Origin: Chlorogloeopsis fritschii PCC 6912
Lineage (GTDB): Bacteria > Cyanobacteriota > Cyanobacteriia > Cyanobacteriales > Nostocaceae
NCBI RefSeq assembly: GCF_000317285.1
Contig: NZ_AJLN01000108.1
Location: 1 to 60,879, forward strand
DNA length: 60,879 nt
Direction of reading: 5' to 3'
Shown here: positions 16,713 through 26,359 of the stretch, one piece after another
How positions within the stretch are numbered: position 1 is the stretch's first letter
Layout: each line of letters starts with the position of its first letter
Notes under the pieces: generated by a model
Told to the model about the DNA's origin: nothing
What the model saw: only the letters and a program-made list of their open reading frames with translations
The model's database searches: none
Made by a program: the position numbers and the translations under genes

Positions 16713-16745
16713 AGATCCCCGACTTTTCAAAGAAGTCGGGGATCT
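16713..16745. repeat. Dispersed hairpin AGATCCCCGACTT family, copy 1
   Basis: 13-nt perfect arms AGATCCCCGACTT / AAGTCGGGGATCT with a 7-nt loop. The same arms recur at 27809-27841. It lies about 50 bp downstream of the LysR stop codon and could serve as its terminator, although no T-run follows. Confidence 0.75.
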
Positions 16746-16911
16746 ATGTGTTGAATTGCTATATATATCGCCAGGCTGATGTACGCTTTCAATAAAAGCT
16801 GAATACTGATATCGTAACTTGCATAAAAATTTTTCTGCGAGTTACATTCTCGGCAGTATCAGCCTTGAGAAATATTTCTAGACATTTATAAAGATAAAAG
16901 GTTTCATCTCG

Positions 16912-17289
16912 ATGAATCGAGTCATATCTTGGTTAAAAAGCATTCGACTACGTCAGTTAGTTACAGTTTTGCTAGTAACTATTGCATTTTTATTTAGCAC
17001 TGCTTTTGGCAATACTTATCAGCAATCTGCACAAGCCAAAGCACTCACACCAGAAGCACAGCAATATCATTCTGAAGGTGGCGAAGAATTTCAAAAAGCA
17101 GTAAAAAATACTCAAGAATCTGGTAAAAATATAGTTGAAAGTGCCAAAGAGAATATCATCGAAAAACTCAATTTGAATGAACCGATTCCTCCAGCAACCA
17201 AAGAGTTTTTCCAGGACGTAAAAGAAAATACCCAACAAGCAGTCAAGAACCCACAAGTAATTATCAAAGGTTCTCAAAATCAAGAATAA
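16912..17289 (+). CDS. Small exported or membrane-anchored protein
   Basis: 125 aa. A basic N-terminus and hydrophobic stretch (residues 15-33) followed by AQAK at about 40-43 look like a signal peptide or anchor. The remainder is polar, helical and amphipathic (EEFQKAVKNTQESGKNIVES, then KEFFQDVKENTQQAVKNPQV), with two similar segments, suggesting an internal duplication. Similar short, helix-rich exported proteins are common in cyanobacteria, but I cannot name a function. ATG start; AAAGGTTTC is a weak ribosome-binding site. Confidence 0.8.
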   Translation: MNRVISWLKSIRLRQLVTVLLVTIAFLFSTAFGNTYQQSAQAKALTPEAQQYHSEGGEEFQKAVKNTQESGKNIVESAKENIIEKLNLNEPIPPATKEFFQDVKENTQQAVKNPQVIIKGSQNQE

Positions 17290-17505
17290 ACATAAATGTA
17301 GCTTTGAGAAGCAAAATTTAAGTCCAAACTTCTTTGATAGCCCACACCTTAGCAAGGCTGTGGGTTTTGTAAATGATTTTGTGAGTACGGGTATTTTGAC
17401 ATTACTTACAGAGAAACCCCCAATCGTAGATGCGATCGCTACATTAGAGAATAGAGAAAGATAAATCAGCGATCGTATTTAATTTCAGGGTACTCACAAT
17501 AAATC

Positions 17506-19608
17506 ATGAGTGAAAAAGCCACTATTTTAGATAATCCCTTACTTCAAGGCTCCGGTTTGCCTGCGTTTGCAGACATTAAATCAGAGCAGGTGGTACCAGC
17601 ATTCAATCAGCTACTGACAGAATTAGATCGAGAACTTACCAAATTAGAGTCTGAAGTACAGCCTACTTGGAGCGGTTTAGTAGAACCTCTAGAAAAAATC
17701 ACCGAGCGTCTCAGTTGGAGTTGGGGTGTTGTCAGTCATTTAATGGGGGTAAAAAATAGCCCAGAACTAAGGGAAGCTTATGAGGCTGTTCAACCAAAGG
17801 TAGTACAGTTTTCTAACAAGTTGAGCCAAAGCCAACCCATTTATAATGCTTTTAAAGCACTCCGCAACAGCAATCACTGGGATAATTTAGACTCTGCCCA
17901 AAAGCGAATCGTAGAAGCAGCGATTCGAGATACAGAACTTTCTGGAGTTGGTTTGCAAGGTGAGGCAAAAGAGCGCTTCAATGCCATCCAAATGGAGTTG
18001 GCTGAACTCTCCACTAAGTTTTCTAACCACGTCCTAGATGCGACAAAAGCCTTTGGCTTGACACTGACAAAGAAAGAAGAAGTTGACGGACTACCCCCTA
18101 GTTTACTTAGTTTAGCAGCACAAGCAGCACGAGATGCGGGAGCAGAAAACGCCACTCCAGAAAATGGCCCTTGGCGCATTACTTTAGACTTCCCTAGTTA
18201 CTTTCCTTTTATGCAGTACAGCACTCGCCGTGACTTGCGCCAAGTGCTTTACAAAGCTTACATGACTCGTGCTTCGTCTGGAGAGTTAGACAATAATCCA
18301 ATCATTGAACGCGTTTTGGAATTGCGTCAAGAACTAGCAGAGCTACTCGGCTATAAGACTTATGCAGAAGTTAGTTTGGCGAGTAAAATGGCTCCCAATG
18401 TAGAGGCTGTAGAAAAACTACTGGAAGAATTGCGCCAAGCCAGTTACGATGCTGCAATCAAGGAATTAGAAGATTTGAAAGCCTTTGCAGCTTCTAAGGG
18501 AGCAGCAGAAGCGGATGATTTAAAACATTGGGATTTTAGCTTTTGGGCAGAGCGCCAACGAGAAGAAAAATTCGCCTTTACTCAAGAAGAACTACGTCCC
18601 TACTTTCCTTTGCCCCAAGTGCTAGATGGTTTATTTGGGTTAGTGAAGCGAATATTTGGCGTCACCGTCACTCCTGCTGATGGGAAAGCCTCTGTGTGGC
18701 ATGAAGATGTCCGTTATTTCCAAATCGCTAATGAAGCGGGTAATCCCATTGCCTACTTTTACCTAGATCCTTACAGTCGCCCCGCCGAGAAGCGTGGTGG
18801 TGCATGGATGGATGTCTGTATTAATCGGGGCAAATTCACAGAAAATGGATCGGCAAAGACTCGCTTACCTGTAGCATATTTGGTATGTAATCAAACACCC
18901 CCCGTTGATGGCAAACCGAGCTTAATGACGTTTACGGAAGTAGAAACTCTATTCCACGAATTCGGGCACGGTTTACACCATATGCTGACTAAGGTAGATT
19001 ATACCGGAGCAGCAGGTATTAATAATGTCGAGTGGGATGCTGTAGAATTACCTAGTCAATTCATGGAGAATTGGTGTTACGATCGCCCGACTTTGTTTGG
19101 CATGGCTAAACATTACGAAACTGGCGAAACCTTACCAGAACACTATTACCAAAAGCTGCTAGCGGCAAAAAATTATATGAGTGGTAGTGGTATTCTCAGG
19201 CAACTGCACTTTAGCCTCCTTGATATCGAACTGCACCATCGCTATCGCCCTGGTGGCAATGAAACACCCAAAGATGTGCGCGATCGCATTGCCAAGACAA
19301 CCACTGTCATCCCACCGTTGCCAGAAGATGCTTTCCTGTGCGCTTTTGGACACATTTTTGCAGGAGGATACGCTGCAGGCTACTACAGCTACAAATGGGC
19401 AGAAGTATTGAGTGCAGATGCTTTTGCTGCTTTTGAAGAGGCAGGTTTAGAAAACGAGGAGGCTGTTAAAGCTACAGGTAAACGTTATCGCGATACTGTT
19501 TTGGCTCTCGGTGGTAGCCAGCACCCAATGGAAATATTTAAGTCTTTCCGGGGGCGTGAACCGAGTACAGAACCATTACTCAGGCATAATGGTTTAGCTG
19601 CTGCTTAA
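17506..19608 (+). CDS. M3-family oligopeptidase (oligopeptidase A / PrlC type)
   Basis: 700 aa zinc metallopeptidase degrading short peptides in the cytoplasm, for example cleaved signal and transit peptides. The catalytic motif H-E-F-G-H is at residues 484-488, with the third zinc ligand Glu in the downstream helix (NVEWDAVELPSQFMENW, about 506-522). The substrate-binding C-terminal motif FGHIFAGGYAAGYYSYKWAE is near 620-640. Length and layout match E. coli PrlC/OpdA. A single gene with its own promoter region; a stem-loop follows the stop codon. Confidence 0.95.
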   Translation: MSEKATILDNPLLQGSGLPAFADIKSEQVVPAFNQLLTELDRELTKLESEVQPTWSGLVEPLEKITERLSWSWGVVSHLMGVKNSPELREAYEAVQPKVVQFSNKLSQSQPIYNAFKALRNSNHWDNLDSAQKRIVEAAIRDTELSGVGLQGEAKERFNAIQMELAELSTKFSNHVLDATKAFGLTLTKKEEVDGLPPSLLSLAAQAARDAGAENATPENGPWRITLDFPSYFPFMQYSTRRDLRQVLYKAYMTRASSGELDNNPIIERVLELRQELAELLGYKTYAEVSLASKMAPNVEAVEKLLEELRQASYDAAIKELEDLKAFAASKGAAEADDLKHWDFSFWAERQREEKFAFTQEELRPYFPLPQVLDGLFGLVKRIFGVTVTPADGKASVWHEDVRYFQIANEAGNPIAYFYLDPYSRPAEKRGGAWMDVCINRGKFTENGSAKTRLPVAYLVCNQTPPVDGKPSLMTFTEVETLFHEFGHGLHHMLTKVDYTGAAGINNVEWDAVELPSQFMENWCYDRPTLFGMAKHYETGETLPEHYYQKLLAAKNYMSGSGILRQLHFSLLDIELHHRYRPGGNETPKDVRDRIAKTTTVIPPLPEDAFLCAFGHIFAGGYAAGYYSYKWAEVLSADAFAAFEEAGLENEEAVKATGKRYRDTVLALGGSQHPMEIFKSFRGREPSTEPLLRHNGLAAA

Positions 19609-19613
19609 ACATA

Positions 19614-19641
19614 GATGGGTAGTGCTTGCGCTCTACCCATC
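19614..19641 (+). terminator. Stem-loop after the oligopeptidase gene
   Basis: GATGGGTAG / CTACCCATC arms (19614-19622 and 19633-19641) with a 10-nt loop, starting 5 bp after the stop codon. No U-run follows, so efficiency is uncertain. A second hairpin AGGCGCT/AGCGCCT lies at 19676-19695. Confidence 0.55.
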
Positions 19642-19944
19642 CTACAAATAATACAAATAATAAATACAACAAAGAAGGCGCTGGTGATAGCGCCTGATTA
19701 CCGTGATTAGATGAATCTATAAGGTAAGGAACAAACCTGGATACTCACCTTATTTATTCAGGGATAGTTTCTGCGTGAACAATAACATGGATCAGAATAA
19801 TACAAAAGTACATTAAATAGTCTCTTAAGGTTTGAATGCTAATGACGAATTTAAGTGGAAACAGGTGGTGAAGCCAGGGAACTATTTTTTCCCAACCAGA
19901 TGTCTGGGTTGTAAGGAACACAAAGCAAAATAATATTTTTTGAC
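19642..19944. other. Intergenic region before the DUF928 gene
   Basis: Contains the hairpin at 19676-19695 and otherwise plain AT-rich sequence. No convincing small gene is seen on either strand; the minus-strand frame at 19754-19957 lacks any recognisable feature. Confidence 0.45.
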
Positions 19945-20754
19945 GTGTATCGCCCAAATTTTCTGAAAGTTTGTCTATCTTTGCTTCTACATATATTCCC
20001 TTGGAGCTTACCCTTGGAGGCTATTGCACAGACAACCTCTCATTCCCAGCTACTAGGGAAACCAAAACAAACAGGTAATCGCAGCAACAAAAGTGGCACT
20101 ATCCAAGTGAAGATACCGATTAAGAAACTACCAGCACGCCGGGAGGCAGGGAGTACACGCAGAGGCAGCTGTATTTCTGGCGATCCGGCACTTGTGGCTT
20201 TATTGTTGCCTGCAACTAATTTGGGATTGACAAGTGCTGCTTATCCTCGGTTTTTTTGGTATTCACCTCAAAATACTGCCCAGCAAACACAGTTTTCCTT
20301 GTATCAGATAGACGAGCGATCGCGCCAGCGAACCCTTCTGTACAACACAATTTTTAAACCCAGCGCTGAAGCAGGCGTGACTAGTTTAGCCCTACCGAGT
20401 CAAGATAAGATTCCGCCTTTAGAAATTAATCAAACTTATTACTGGACTGTATCAATTATTTGCGATCGAACAGATCCTTCACCCCGCTCTGTGATTACTG
20501 TAGATGGTTGGATACAACGAGTTACTCTCAGTAAAAATGTAGCTCATCAATTGCAGCGGTTGAATCCTAAAGAGCGTATTCCTATCTATGCCGAACAAGG
20601 ACTTTGGTTTGATACACTATCAACCGTAGCCGAGTTACGTGCCTGTAACCCCTCTGATAATAATTTATCGAACCTCTGGATCAATCTGCTACAACAAGCC
20701 GAGTTAGTAGAACTAGCTCAACAGCCTCTGCAGCAAAAATGTTCTCGTCGGTGA
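19945..20754 (+). CDS. DUF928 domain protein, exported
   Basis: 269 aa, beginning at a GTG codon (19945); no ATG is available before the hydrophobic leader. A signal peptide (about residues 7-29, ending EAIAQ) is followed by a Lys/Arg/Ser-rich linker and then the DUF928 domain (about 70-255), with the family-typical LLLPATNLGLT, PRFFWYSP and YYWTVSIICD segments. DUF928 proteins are common in cyanobacteria, often beside CHASE2 or WD40 genes; their function is unknown. It is alone here. Confidence 0.85.
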   Translation: MYRPNFLKVCLSLLLHIFPWSLPLEAIAQTTSHSQLLGKPKQTGNRSNKSGTIQVKIPIKKLPARREAGSTRRGSCISGDPALVALLLPATNLGLTSAAYPRFFWYSPQNTAQQTQFSLYQIDERSRQRTLLYNTIFKPSAEAGVTSLALPSQDKIPPLEINQTYYWTVSIICDRTDPSPRSVITVDGWIQRVTLSKNVAHQLQRLNPKERIPIYAEQGLWFDTLSTVAELRACNPSDNNLSNLWINLLQQAELVELAQQPLQQKCSRR

Positions 20755-21164
20755 AAGGTCACTACTGAAAGAGGTAAACTCTTAATAGCAAATTGAAAAT
20801 TTGTCAATAAACAAAAATAGATTTTATCTACTTTTCTGTTTTTCTTTGCAATACTTAACTTAGCTTTAATTAAAAATAGTAAACATAGATTAAAACTAAT
20901 AAAATTCATCATCATTCATTAAGTTAATCGTGCAATATTAAGAGTAAGCTGAATAAATGAAGCCTAGTTGAAAATTATTCGTCACTAGGTGCAAACAAAA
21001 ATAACATTTGTCAACGTTTGGCAGTGCATAGTCAAAAGCAATAAATTCGCATTCCATTGACTATTTACTGTTAACTGTTGATAGTGTTGTTCAGCAAGGC
21101 GGTGAAAGTTAAGCCAATTACAAGAGATTGCAAACCAAAGCTACGTGAGCAACAAGGCGTAACG
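20755..21164. other. AT-rich intergenic region
   Basis: 410 bp after the DUF928 gene. No gene, repeat or strong hairpin seen. An open frame reaches back to 21078 from the universal stress gene, but the segment before 21165 is unlike the family and is taken as leader. Confidence 0.4.
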
Positions 21165-22016
21165 ATGATCAACAATATTTTGCTAGCTGTCTCTGGGCTG
21201 GGACATGCGGAAGAAATGCTGAAAACTTTGAAGGAAATACCATCAATTCAACGAGCAAAAGTTACAGTTTTGCACGTTGTTCCGCCACAAAGCACCGCCG
21301 GAGCGATGACAGCTAAGTGGGAAGAAGGTGGCAAAATCTTGGCTAACGCCATTCAAACTTTGAATTTAGATCCCAGTCAAGTCTCTTCAATCTTGCGGCA
21401 AGGTGAACCCAAAGATGTAGTTTGTCAAGTAGCAGAAGAAATCGATGCAGACTTAATTATCATGGGTTCTCGTGGACTCAAACGACTGCAATCGATTTTA
21501 GCAAACTCTGTGAGTCAGTACGTTTTTCAATTATCCTCTCGCCCCATGTTGCTGGTAAAAGATGACATTTATGTCAAAAAAATTAACCGCATTATGGTAG
21601 CAATAGATAATTCTGAAGCGTCAAAACAGTGCTTGAATTTGGCATTATTTTTAATTCGAGATATTAAGGGAGGAGAATTAATTCTATCCCATGTAATCAC
21701 AGATTTAGGAGGAGAATCTGCTGCATCAACTCAGGTTAATCCTGAACAACATCCTGTTTTGGCAGCGGCAGTTGCAGAAGCTAAAAAACAAGGTGTACAA
21801 CCTCGCTGCGTGCTAAGTATGGGCAAGCCAGGTGAAAAAATTTGCCGCTTGGCAGAAGAGTTGAATGTAGATCTATTATTAATTGGTTCTCCAGATCGTC
21901 GTCCTTCGATTGCTAAGAGTTTTGTCGATCTAGATCGACTTTTAGGCTCTTCTTTGTCTGACTACGTGAGAATCAATGCTACTTGCCCAGTCTTATTAGC
22001 ACGAACTGTCGGCTAA
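21165..22016 (+). CDS. Tandem-domain universal stress protein
   Basis: 283 aa with two UspA domains (about residues 1-140 and 145-283). Each ends with a GxxG-x9-G(S/N) ATP-binding-type motif: GSRGLKRLQSILANSVS in the first, and GSPDRRPSIAK followed by LGSSLSDYV in the second, where the loop is altered. The start is taken as ATG at 21165, where the Usp fold begins (MINNILLAVSG); the open frame extends to 21078 with a non-homologous leader. Tandem Usp proteins are widespread in cyanobacteria and respond to stress or energy state; no partner gene lies nearby. Confidence 0.9.
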   Translation: MINNILLAVSGLGHAEEMLKTLKEIPSIQRAKVTVLHVVPPQSTAGAMTAKWEEGGKILANAIQTLNLDPSQVSSILRQGEPKDVVCQVAEEIDADLIIMGSRGLKRLQSILANSVSQYVFQLSSRPMLLVKDDIYVKKINRIMVAIDNSEASKQCLNLALFLIRDIKGGELILSHVITDLGGESAASTQVNPEQHPVLAAAVAEAKKQGVQPRCVLSMGKPGEKICRLAEELNVDLLLIGSPDRRPSIAKSFVDLDRLLGSSLSDYVRINATCPVLLARTVG

Positions 22017-22529
22017 AGTTGAGATTTTGCGGTTTATAAAGTCGTAGTAGAAGTAGAGACGCTAAATTATCCTCCAGGAATGCCTGCGGTATATGCGTCT
22101 CTACAAGGTTTGTATTTTTATGAGAGTCTTAGTGAAATTGTATAAGACGCCGTATTGTCGCCCCTTTGAGATATCTGCAATCAACGATCCCTTTCTGCGT
22201 TGGCGTTACTGAATTATGGGATGATTACGCCCAATTCATATCAACCCAAGTAAGCAATTTTTTGAGGGTGGGTACTGCCTATCTTTCCTCAAAACCTTAT
22301 TTTTACATTGTGGATAGTGCCCACCTTACTGTTAAAGCTCTTCCTTTTCATAGAAATTATAAACATACCTCAAGAGAGATGGATGTTTGTAACAAGGAAA
22401 CCAGTATTAGATATAGCGTTGTTTTCCAGATATTTGATGTTACTAAATCAAACATTGCCTTGTTAGGTGCTAATCATAGGCAAAGACAGGTAAATAACAA
22501 GATTTTTCAGAATTTTGAATAGGAGATAG
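22017..22529. other. Intergenic region with hairpin repeats
   Basis: A GTAGAGACGC.../...GCGTCTCTAC inverted repeat (about 22050-22107) of a type also hinted at 27364-27395. A second imperfect inverted repeat, GGGTGGGTACTGCC with GTGCCCACCTT, is at 22266-22326. A 118-aa open frame across 22166-22522 follows neither a ribosome-binding site nor a recognisable fold and is probably chance. Confidence 0.45.
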
Positions 22530-22868
22530 ATGATGGTAGATGATTTTTTGCGAAAAGCGAAGGACTTTATCGGCGGGTCAAAAGACGAAGAACGTGAAAG
22601 AGACTATGATACTCACAGAGGACGGCGGGTACATCCAGCTAGTGAAGATCGCTACGATGATGAGGACGATGAGGAGTATTCTGGCAGCGATCGCCGTTCT
22701 CGTAAAGACCGTTACGATGATGAGGACGATGAGGAGTATTCTAGCAGCGATCGCCGTTCCCGTAAAGACCGTTACGATGATGAGGACGATGAAGACGATG
22801 AGGAGTATTCTAAGGGTTCCCGCCGTTCTCGTAAAGACCGTTACGATGATGAGGACGATGACGACTAG
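22530..22868 (+). CDS. Low-complexity Asp/Glu/Arg repeat protein
   Basis: 112 aa. An AGGAG box at 22521 is placed better for the second ATG (22533) than the first (22530). After a short helix (DDFLRKAKDFIGGSKDE) the protein is three tandem copies of about 20 residues of the form RYDDEDDEEYSxSDRRSRKD plus a final half copy. The coding DNA repeats with a 60-bp period at 22650, 22710 and 22770 (69 bp in the last). Alternating acidic and basic patches with no hydrophobic core imply an intrinsically disordered protein. No homologous domain recognised. Adjacent genes give no functional hint. Confidence 0.75.
   Translation: MMVDDFLRKAKDFIGGSKDEERERDYDTHRGRRVHPASEDRYDDEDDEEYSGSDRRSRKDRYDDEDDEEYSSSDRRSRKDRYDDEDDEDDEEYSKGSRRSRKDRYDDEDDDD
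22650..22868 (+). repeat. 60-bp in-frame tandem DNA repeat inside the disordered-protein gene
   Basis: Units begin CGYTACGATGATGAGGACGA at 22650, 22710, 22770 and 22839. Units 1 and 2 differ at four positions; unit 3 carries a 9-bp GACGATGAA-type insertion. Each of the first two contains a HIP1 site (GCGATCGC). Near-identity at silent sites shows recent expansion or homogenisation. Confidence 0.85.
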
Positions 22869-24030
22869 TAAGCCATAGTCTTAAGAGCTTCCTCATCTCA
22901 GTTGCAGTATGCGCCTGTACCTCCAGCAGATCAGAGCAGCCGAGCTTTTGATATTATGGCTGCTCTGGGCTACGTTTCTGACTTAAGAGCGAGCTTACTA
23001 TCTATGTTCTATGTTGAAAATAATTGCCAGTGGTATAAAAGCCTGTTTTCAGATGTTAGAAATGTCGAGGCTTTTAAGTACCTTCATGTGGGTTGTGTTT
23101 CGGATATAAAACGTAAAACTCTATCAGCGATCGCTTGAATATAGATTACTTTACCAAATCTTTACTTGAAGTTAGTAAAGCAAGCAAGCTTTTTAAGTAA
23201 TACTATCTAGACTATTTTGAAAATTTTACACACGTATTGCATATTTTAGTAAAATAAGTTGATAGTGATAATACTTTACTAGTTGCTGAACTATACATAT
23301 TAAACTTACTGTCAGGCAGAAGTTTAGGACAATCATATAAGTTGTACTTAACTACTATTTGACAATTTAAATACGGATTTTATACGAATAGTTTTATTTA
23401 GTTTCTACTCGACCATTTCATATACATTGCCTTTAAACGTTAAGTTCAATTCAATATCTAAATCTACTCTGTATATAGTTAAATTATTTATACCCAACTA
23501 AAAGTATCAATATACACTTCCAATTGCATATATTTAAATTTATTAGTAAAAAATATGACACAAAAATCATCAATCAAAATAATGTATAAAAAACTAAGTG
23601 TTTAAATTTTATGTCTAATAATCTTTATTGGTAAGAAAATTTAAAGATTCACAGAGAGCATTGACATTTCTAAATTGGCACTTTAGGTTTGTATGAACAA
23701 ATTTCTCCTGGTGTTCTAATTGAAAAACTAAGTGAAATTCCTATCTGTGTACATATAAATAAACTGCTAGCAAATATCAACCTACTTGTTGCATAAGAGT
23801 TGAAGAATAAGTTGATATTTGATAAATATTTGAGATGTACGCTCAAATTGGAGAAGTGTAACTATAAATATTTATTTATTGATAAACTTTGGATGTAGAT
23901 ATAGTCATTAGATGTAGTAATGATTAAGTATGGCATTTTGCCTATCTGAAAAACAAAGTTTTATTAATATAACCAAAATGATTGACTATTTTTACTAAAA
24001 AATAGTGTTTTGATTTAGAGGGATTTCATA
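22869..24030. other. Long AT-rich intergenic region upstream of the Wzc-like gene
   Basis: About 1.16 kb. An inverted repeat CAGAGCAGCC/GGCTGCTCTG (22933-22968) could terminate the preceding gene. From about 23140 the sequence is very AT-rich with no open frame of note, no family-like peptide and no strong hairpin. It presumably carries a long 5' leader or regulatory region of the polysaccharide gene. Confidence 0.5.
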
Positions 24031-26358
24031 GTGATTAACACTGAGCTGGAACGAGGAAAACTAGTTATTACTTCTCAAAAAAGTTCTGATGATTTGAGAA
24101 AAACTCCTACAATCTTTACAAGTTTGCGGCAACGACGCTTTTTGATTGTAGGTGTTTCCTGCGTAGTCATGTCGGTTGCAAGTTTTATGGCTTTCAGTGC
24201 AAAACCTGTTTACCGAAGCTCTATGCAGTTATTAGTAAACTCCAGCCTTGATGAACGAGAACTGCTAAGTAATGCTCAAGAAGGTTTATTGAAAGATTTA
24301 ATTGAACCTAAATTAGAAGCTTTTGACTACACTCCTAATATGAGGTTGATAGTCAGTTCCAAAATTATCCAAAAAGCTGTAAATGCACTTAGTGCTGAAT
24401 ATCCCAATATTACTGTAGAAGAAATTAAAGGTAAAAACCCTTATTGGAAACCTTTAGTTGTCAAGGAACTAGATGAAGAAACAGGAGTTGATCCTGCCTA
24501 CGAGCAAGTATTTGAGCTTTCCTTTGAAAGTAGCGATCCACTGAAAGCCCAAAAAGTATTGCAAGCTCTTCAAACAGCATTTCGAGACTACAATATTGAG
24601 CAACAAAAATACCGCGTTAATAAGGCACTTGCTTTAGTTAACGATCGCCTACCGACAATGAAACAGCAGTTGCAGCTAGCTGAGGAAAAATTAGAAAAAT
24701 TTCGCAAAAAACACAATATATTCGATCCTGAGATTCAAGGCAAAATTCTTCTAGAATCACTTGGAGATACGAAAAAACAGCTGCAATCCACTCGCGCTCA
24801 ACTGCAAAATTTACAAGCTCGCCAAAAAAATATCGAGAAAGAACTTGCCTTGTCTTCTTCAAACACAAGCTCTTCTTCCCTGGGTGAATCCTCGCATTAT
24901 CAAGTACTACTCGATGAAATTCAAAAAACCGAATCAACTTTAGCTCAGGAACGCCAACGCTATACAGATGACTTTCCTGCTGTACAAAAACTAATCGAAC
25001 AGCGCCAGAGTCAAGTTAATTTATTAAGGGAAGAAATAAGGCAATTACTCTCAACATCTAATCAACAGACACAAGCTTCAGTACTGCGAGTTCTGAACAC
25101 AGCAAACACCAGAGCGGCACAGCCAATTAACTGGCAAGCACTCAAGCGATCGCTAGCAGAAAAAGTGCCTGCTCTAGAAAGTACAAGACAACCATTATTG
25201 ACAAAAGGGCAATTAAAAGAGGTTGAACCTGAGCTAGCGCAAAAATTAATTGAGGTAGAGACAACTATCAAGGGATTGCGTGCCAATGAAAAGAGTTTAG
25301 TTGAGTCAGAACAAAAATTTTCCTCCGAGTTAAGTAAATATCCAAAACTAATATCGGAGTACAAACGCTTGCAGTCAGGTGTAGAAGCTAATCGCAAGCA
25401 ACTTGAGCAACTTACTCAGGCGCAACAATCTCTAGGACTGAAAATTTCTCAAACAAACCTTGACTGGCAAGTTTTAGAAGAACCCCAGCGGGGAATCGAC
25501 GTGGGTAGCAACAGATTATTATTTCTTGTTGGAGGAGCGATCGCTGCACCGATTTTAGGTATTGCCGCTGCCTTGATGGGAGGATTGTCTAACAGCGTTA
25601 TTTATTCTCCACAAGAGTTAAAAAAGCTGACTAACCTGCGGATACTAGCTACAGTTCCAAAATTAAGACCATTTAACCATCGCTGGCAAGGGTGGCGATT
25701 ACCTTGGAAGTGGGGGCGAACCAAAGCTGACTTTAAAGCAGCAGAAATCTTTGACGAAAAGCCTTCCCAGCAAACATTGGATATGGCGTATCAAAATATC
25801 CAAATCATCAAATCTCCCCTTTCGTTTAAGTCTCTCATGGTAACTTCAGCAGTACCAGGGGAAGGCAAAACAACCTTGGCTGTGGAATTAGCGGTGAGTG
25901 CTGCTCGGATGCATCGACGGGTACTGCTAATTGATGCTAACTTACACCAACCAAATTTGCACAAAACTCTAGAACTTTCTAATGATTGGGGATTATCGCT
26001 ATTATTAGTAGATGAAGCAAACACCTCCTTTGAGAATTACATCCAGCCTATTCACCCCTCTATAGATGTTTTAACCGCTGGATCTACCACCGAAAATACG
26101 GTGAAGTTGCTGAGTTCTCGACGAATGAAAGAATTGGTAGAGTTGTTTGAGGACACTTATGACCTTGTATTGATAGATGCTCCTGCTATTCTGACTATGG
26201 TCGATGCCAGAATTTTAGCAACCTTCTGCAATAGCATCGTGATGGTGGCACGTATTGGTAAAGTAACTCAAACCCAATTGATTCAAGCTACAGATATTTT
26301 GAGCAACTTGAATTTGATTGGCATCATTGCTAATTTAGCTAGCAGTTCTCATGCCTGA
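24031..26358 (+). CDS. Wzc-like polysaccharide co-polymerase / BY-kinase-like ATPase
   Basis: 775 aa from a GTG codon preceded by AGAGGGA. Layout: transmembrane segment 36-55, Wzz-type periplasmic region with long coiled coils (about 200-480), second transmembrane segment 495-517, and a cytoplasmic P-loop ATPase with Walker A GEGKTT (about 609-614), Walker A' VLLIDANL (about 629-636) and Walker B LVLIDAPAIL (about 711-720). This is the architecture of inner-membrane tyrosine kinases controlling exopolysaccharide chain length and export. The C-terminus stops right after the fold (NLASSSHA) and lacks the tyrosine cluster used for autophosphorylation. No wza, wzx or glycosyltransferase genes adjoin it. 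Confidence 0.9.
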   Translation: MINTELERGKLVITSQKSSDDLRKTPTIFTSLRQRRFLIVGVSCVVMSVASFMAFSAKPVYRSSMQLLVNSSLDERELLSNAQEGLLKDLIEPKLEAFDYTPNMRLIVSSKIIQKAVNALSAEYPNITVEEIKGKNPYWKPLVVKELDEETGVDPAYEQVFELSFESSDPLKAQKVLQALQTAFRDYNIEQQKYRVNKALALVNDRLPTMKQQLQLAEEKLEKFRKKHNIFDPEIQGKILLESLGDTKKQLQSTRAQLQNLQARQKNIEKELALSSSNTSSSSLGESSHYQVLLDEIQKTESTLAQERQRYTDDFPAVQKLIEQRQSQVNLLREEIRQLLSTSNQQTQASVLRVLNTANTRAAQPINWQALKRSLAEKVPALESTRQPLLTKGQLKEVEPELAQKLIEVETTIKGLRANEKSLVESEQKFSSELSKYPKLISEYKRLQSGVEANRKQLEQLTQAQQSLGLKISQTNLDWQVLEEPQRGIDVGSNRLLFLVGGAIAAPILGIAAALMGGLSNSVIYSPQELKKLTNLRILATVPKLRPFNHRWQGWRLPWKWGRTKADFKAAEIFDEKPSQQTLDMAYQNIQIIKSPLSFKSLMVTSAVPGEGKTTLAVELAVSAARMHRRVLLIDANLHQPNLHKTLELSNDWGLSLLLVDEANTSFENYIQPIHPSIDVLTAGSTTENTVKLLSSRRMKELVELFEDTYDLVLIDAPAILTMVDARILATFCNSIVMVARIGKVTQTQLIQATDILSNLNLIGIIANLASSSHA

Positions 26359-26359
26359 G

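Noticed and set aside
22166-22522. 118-codon open frame before the repeat protein
   Set aside because: Covers inverted repeats (GGGTGGG/CCCACC) and lacks a ribosome-binding site and recognisable secondary-structure pattern.
22902-23138. 78-codon open frame after the repeat protein
   Set aside because: Overlaps a CAGAGCAGCC hairpin that looks like a terminator; no protein-like conservation pattern.
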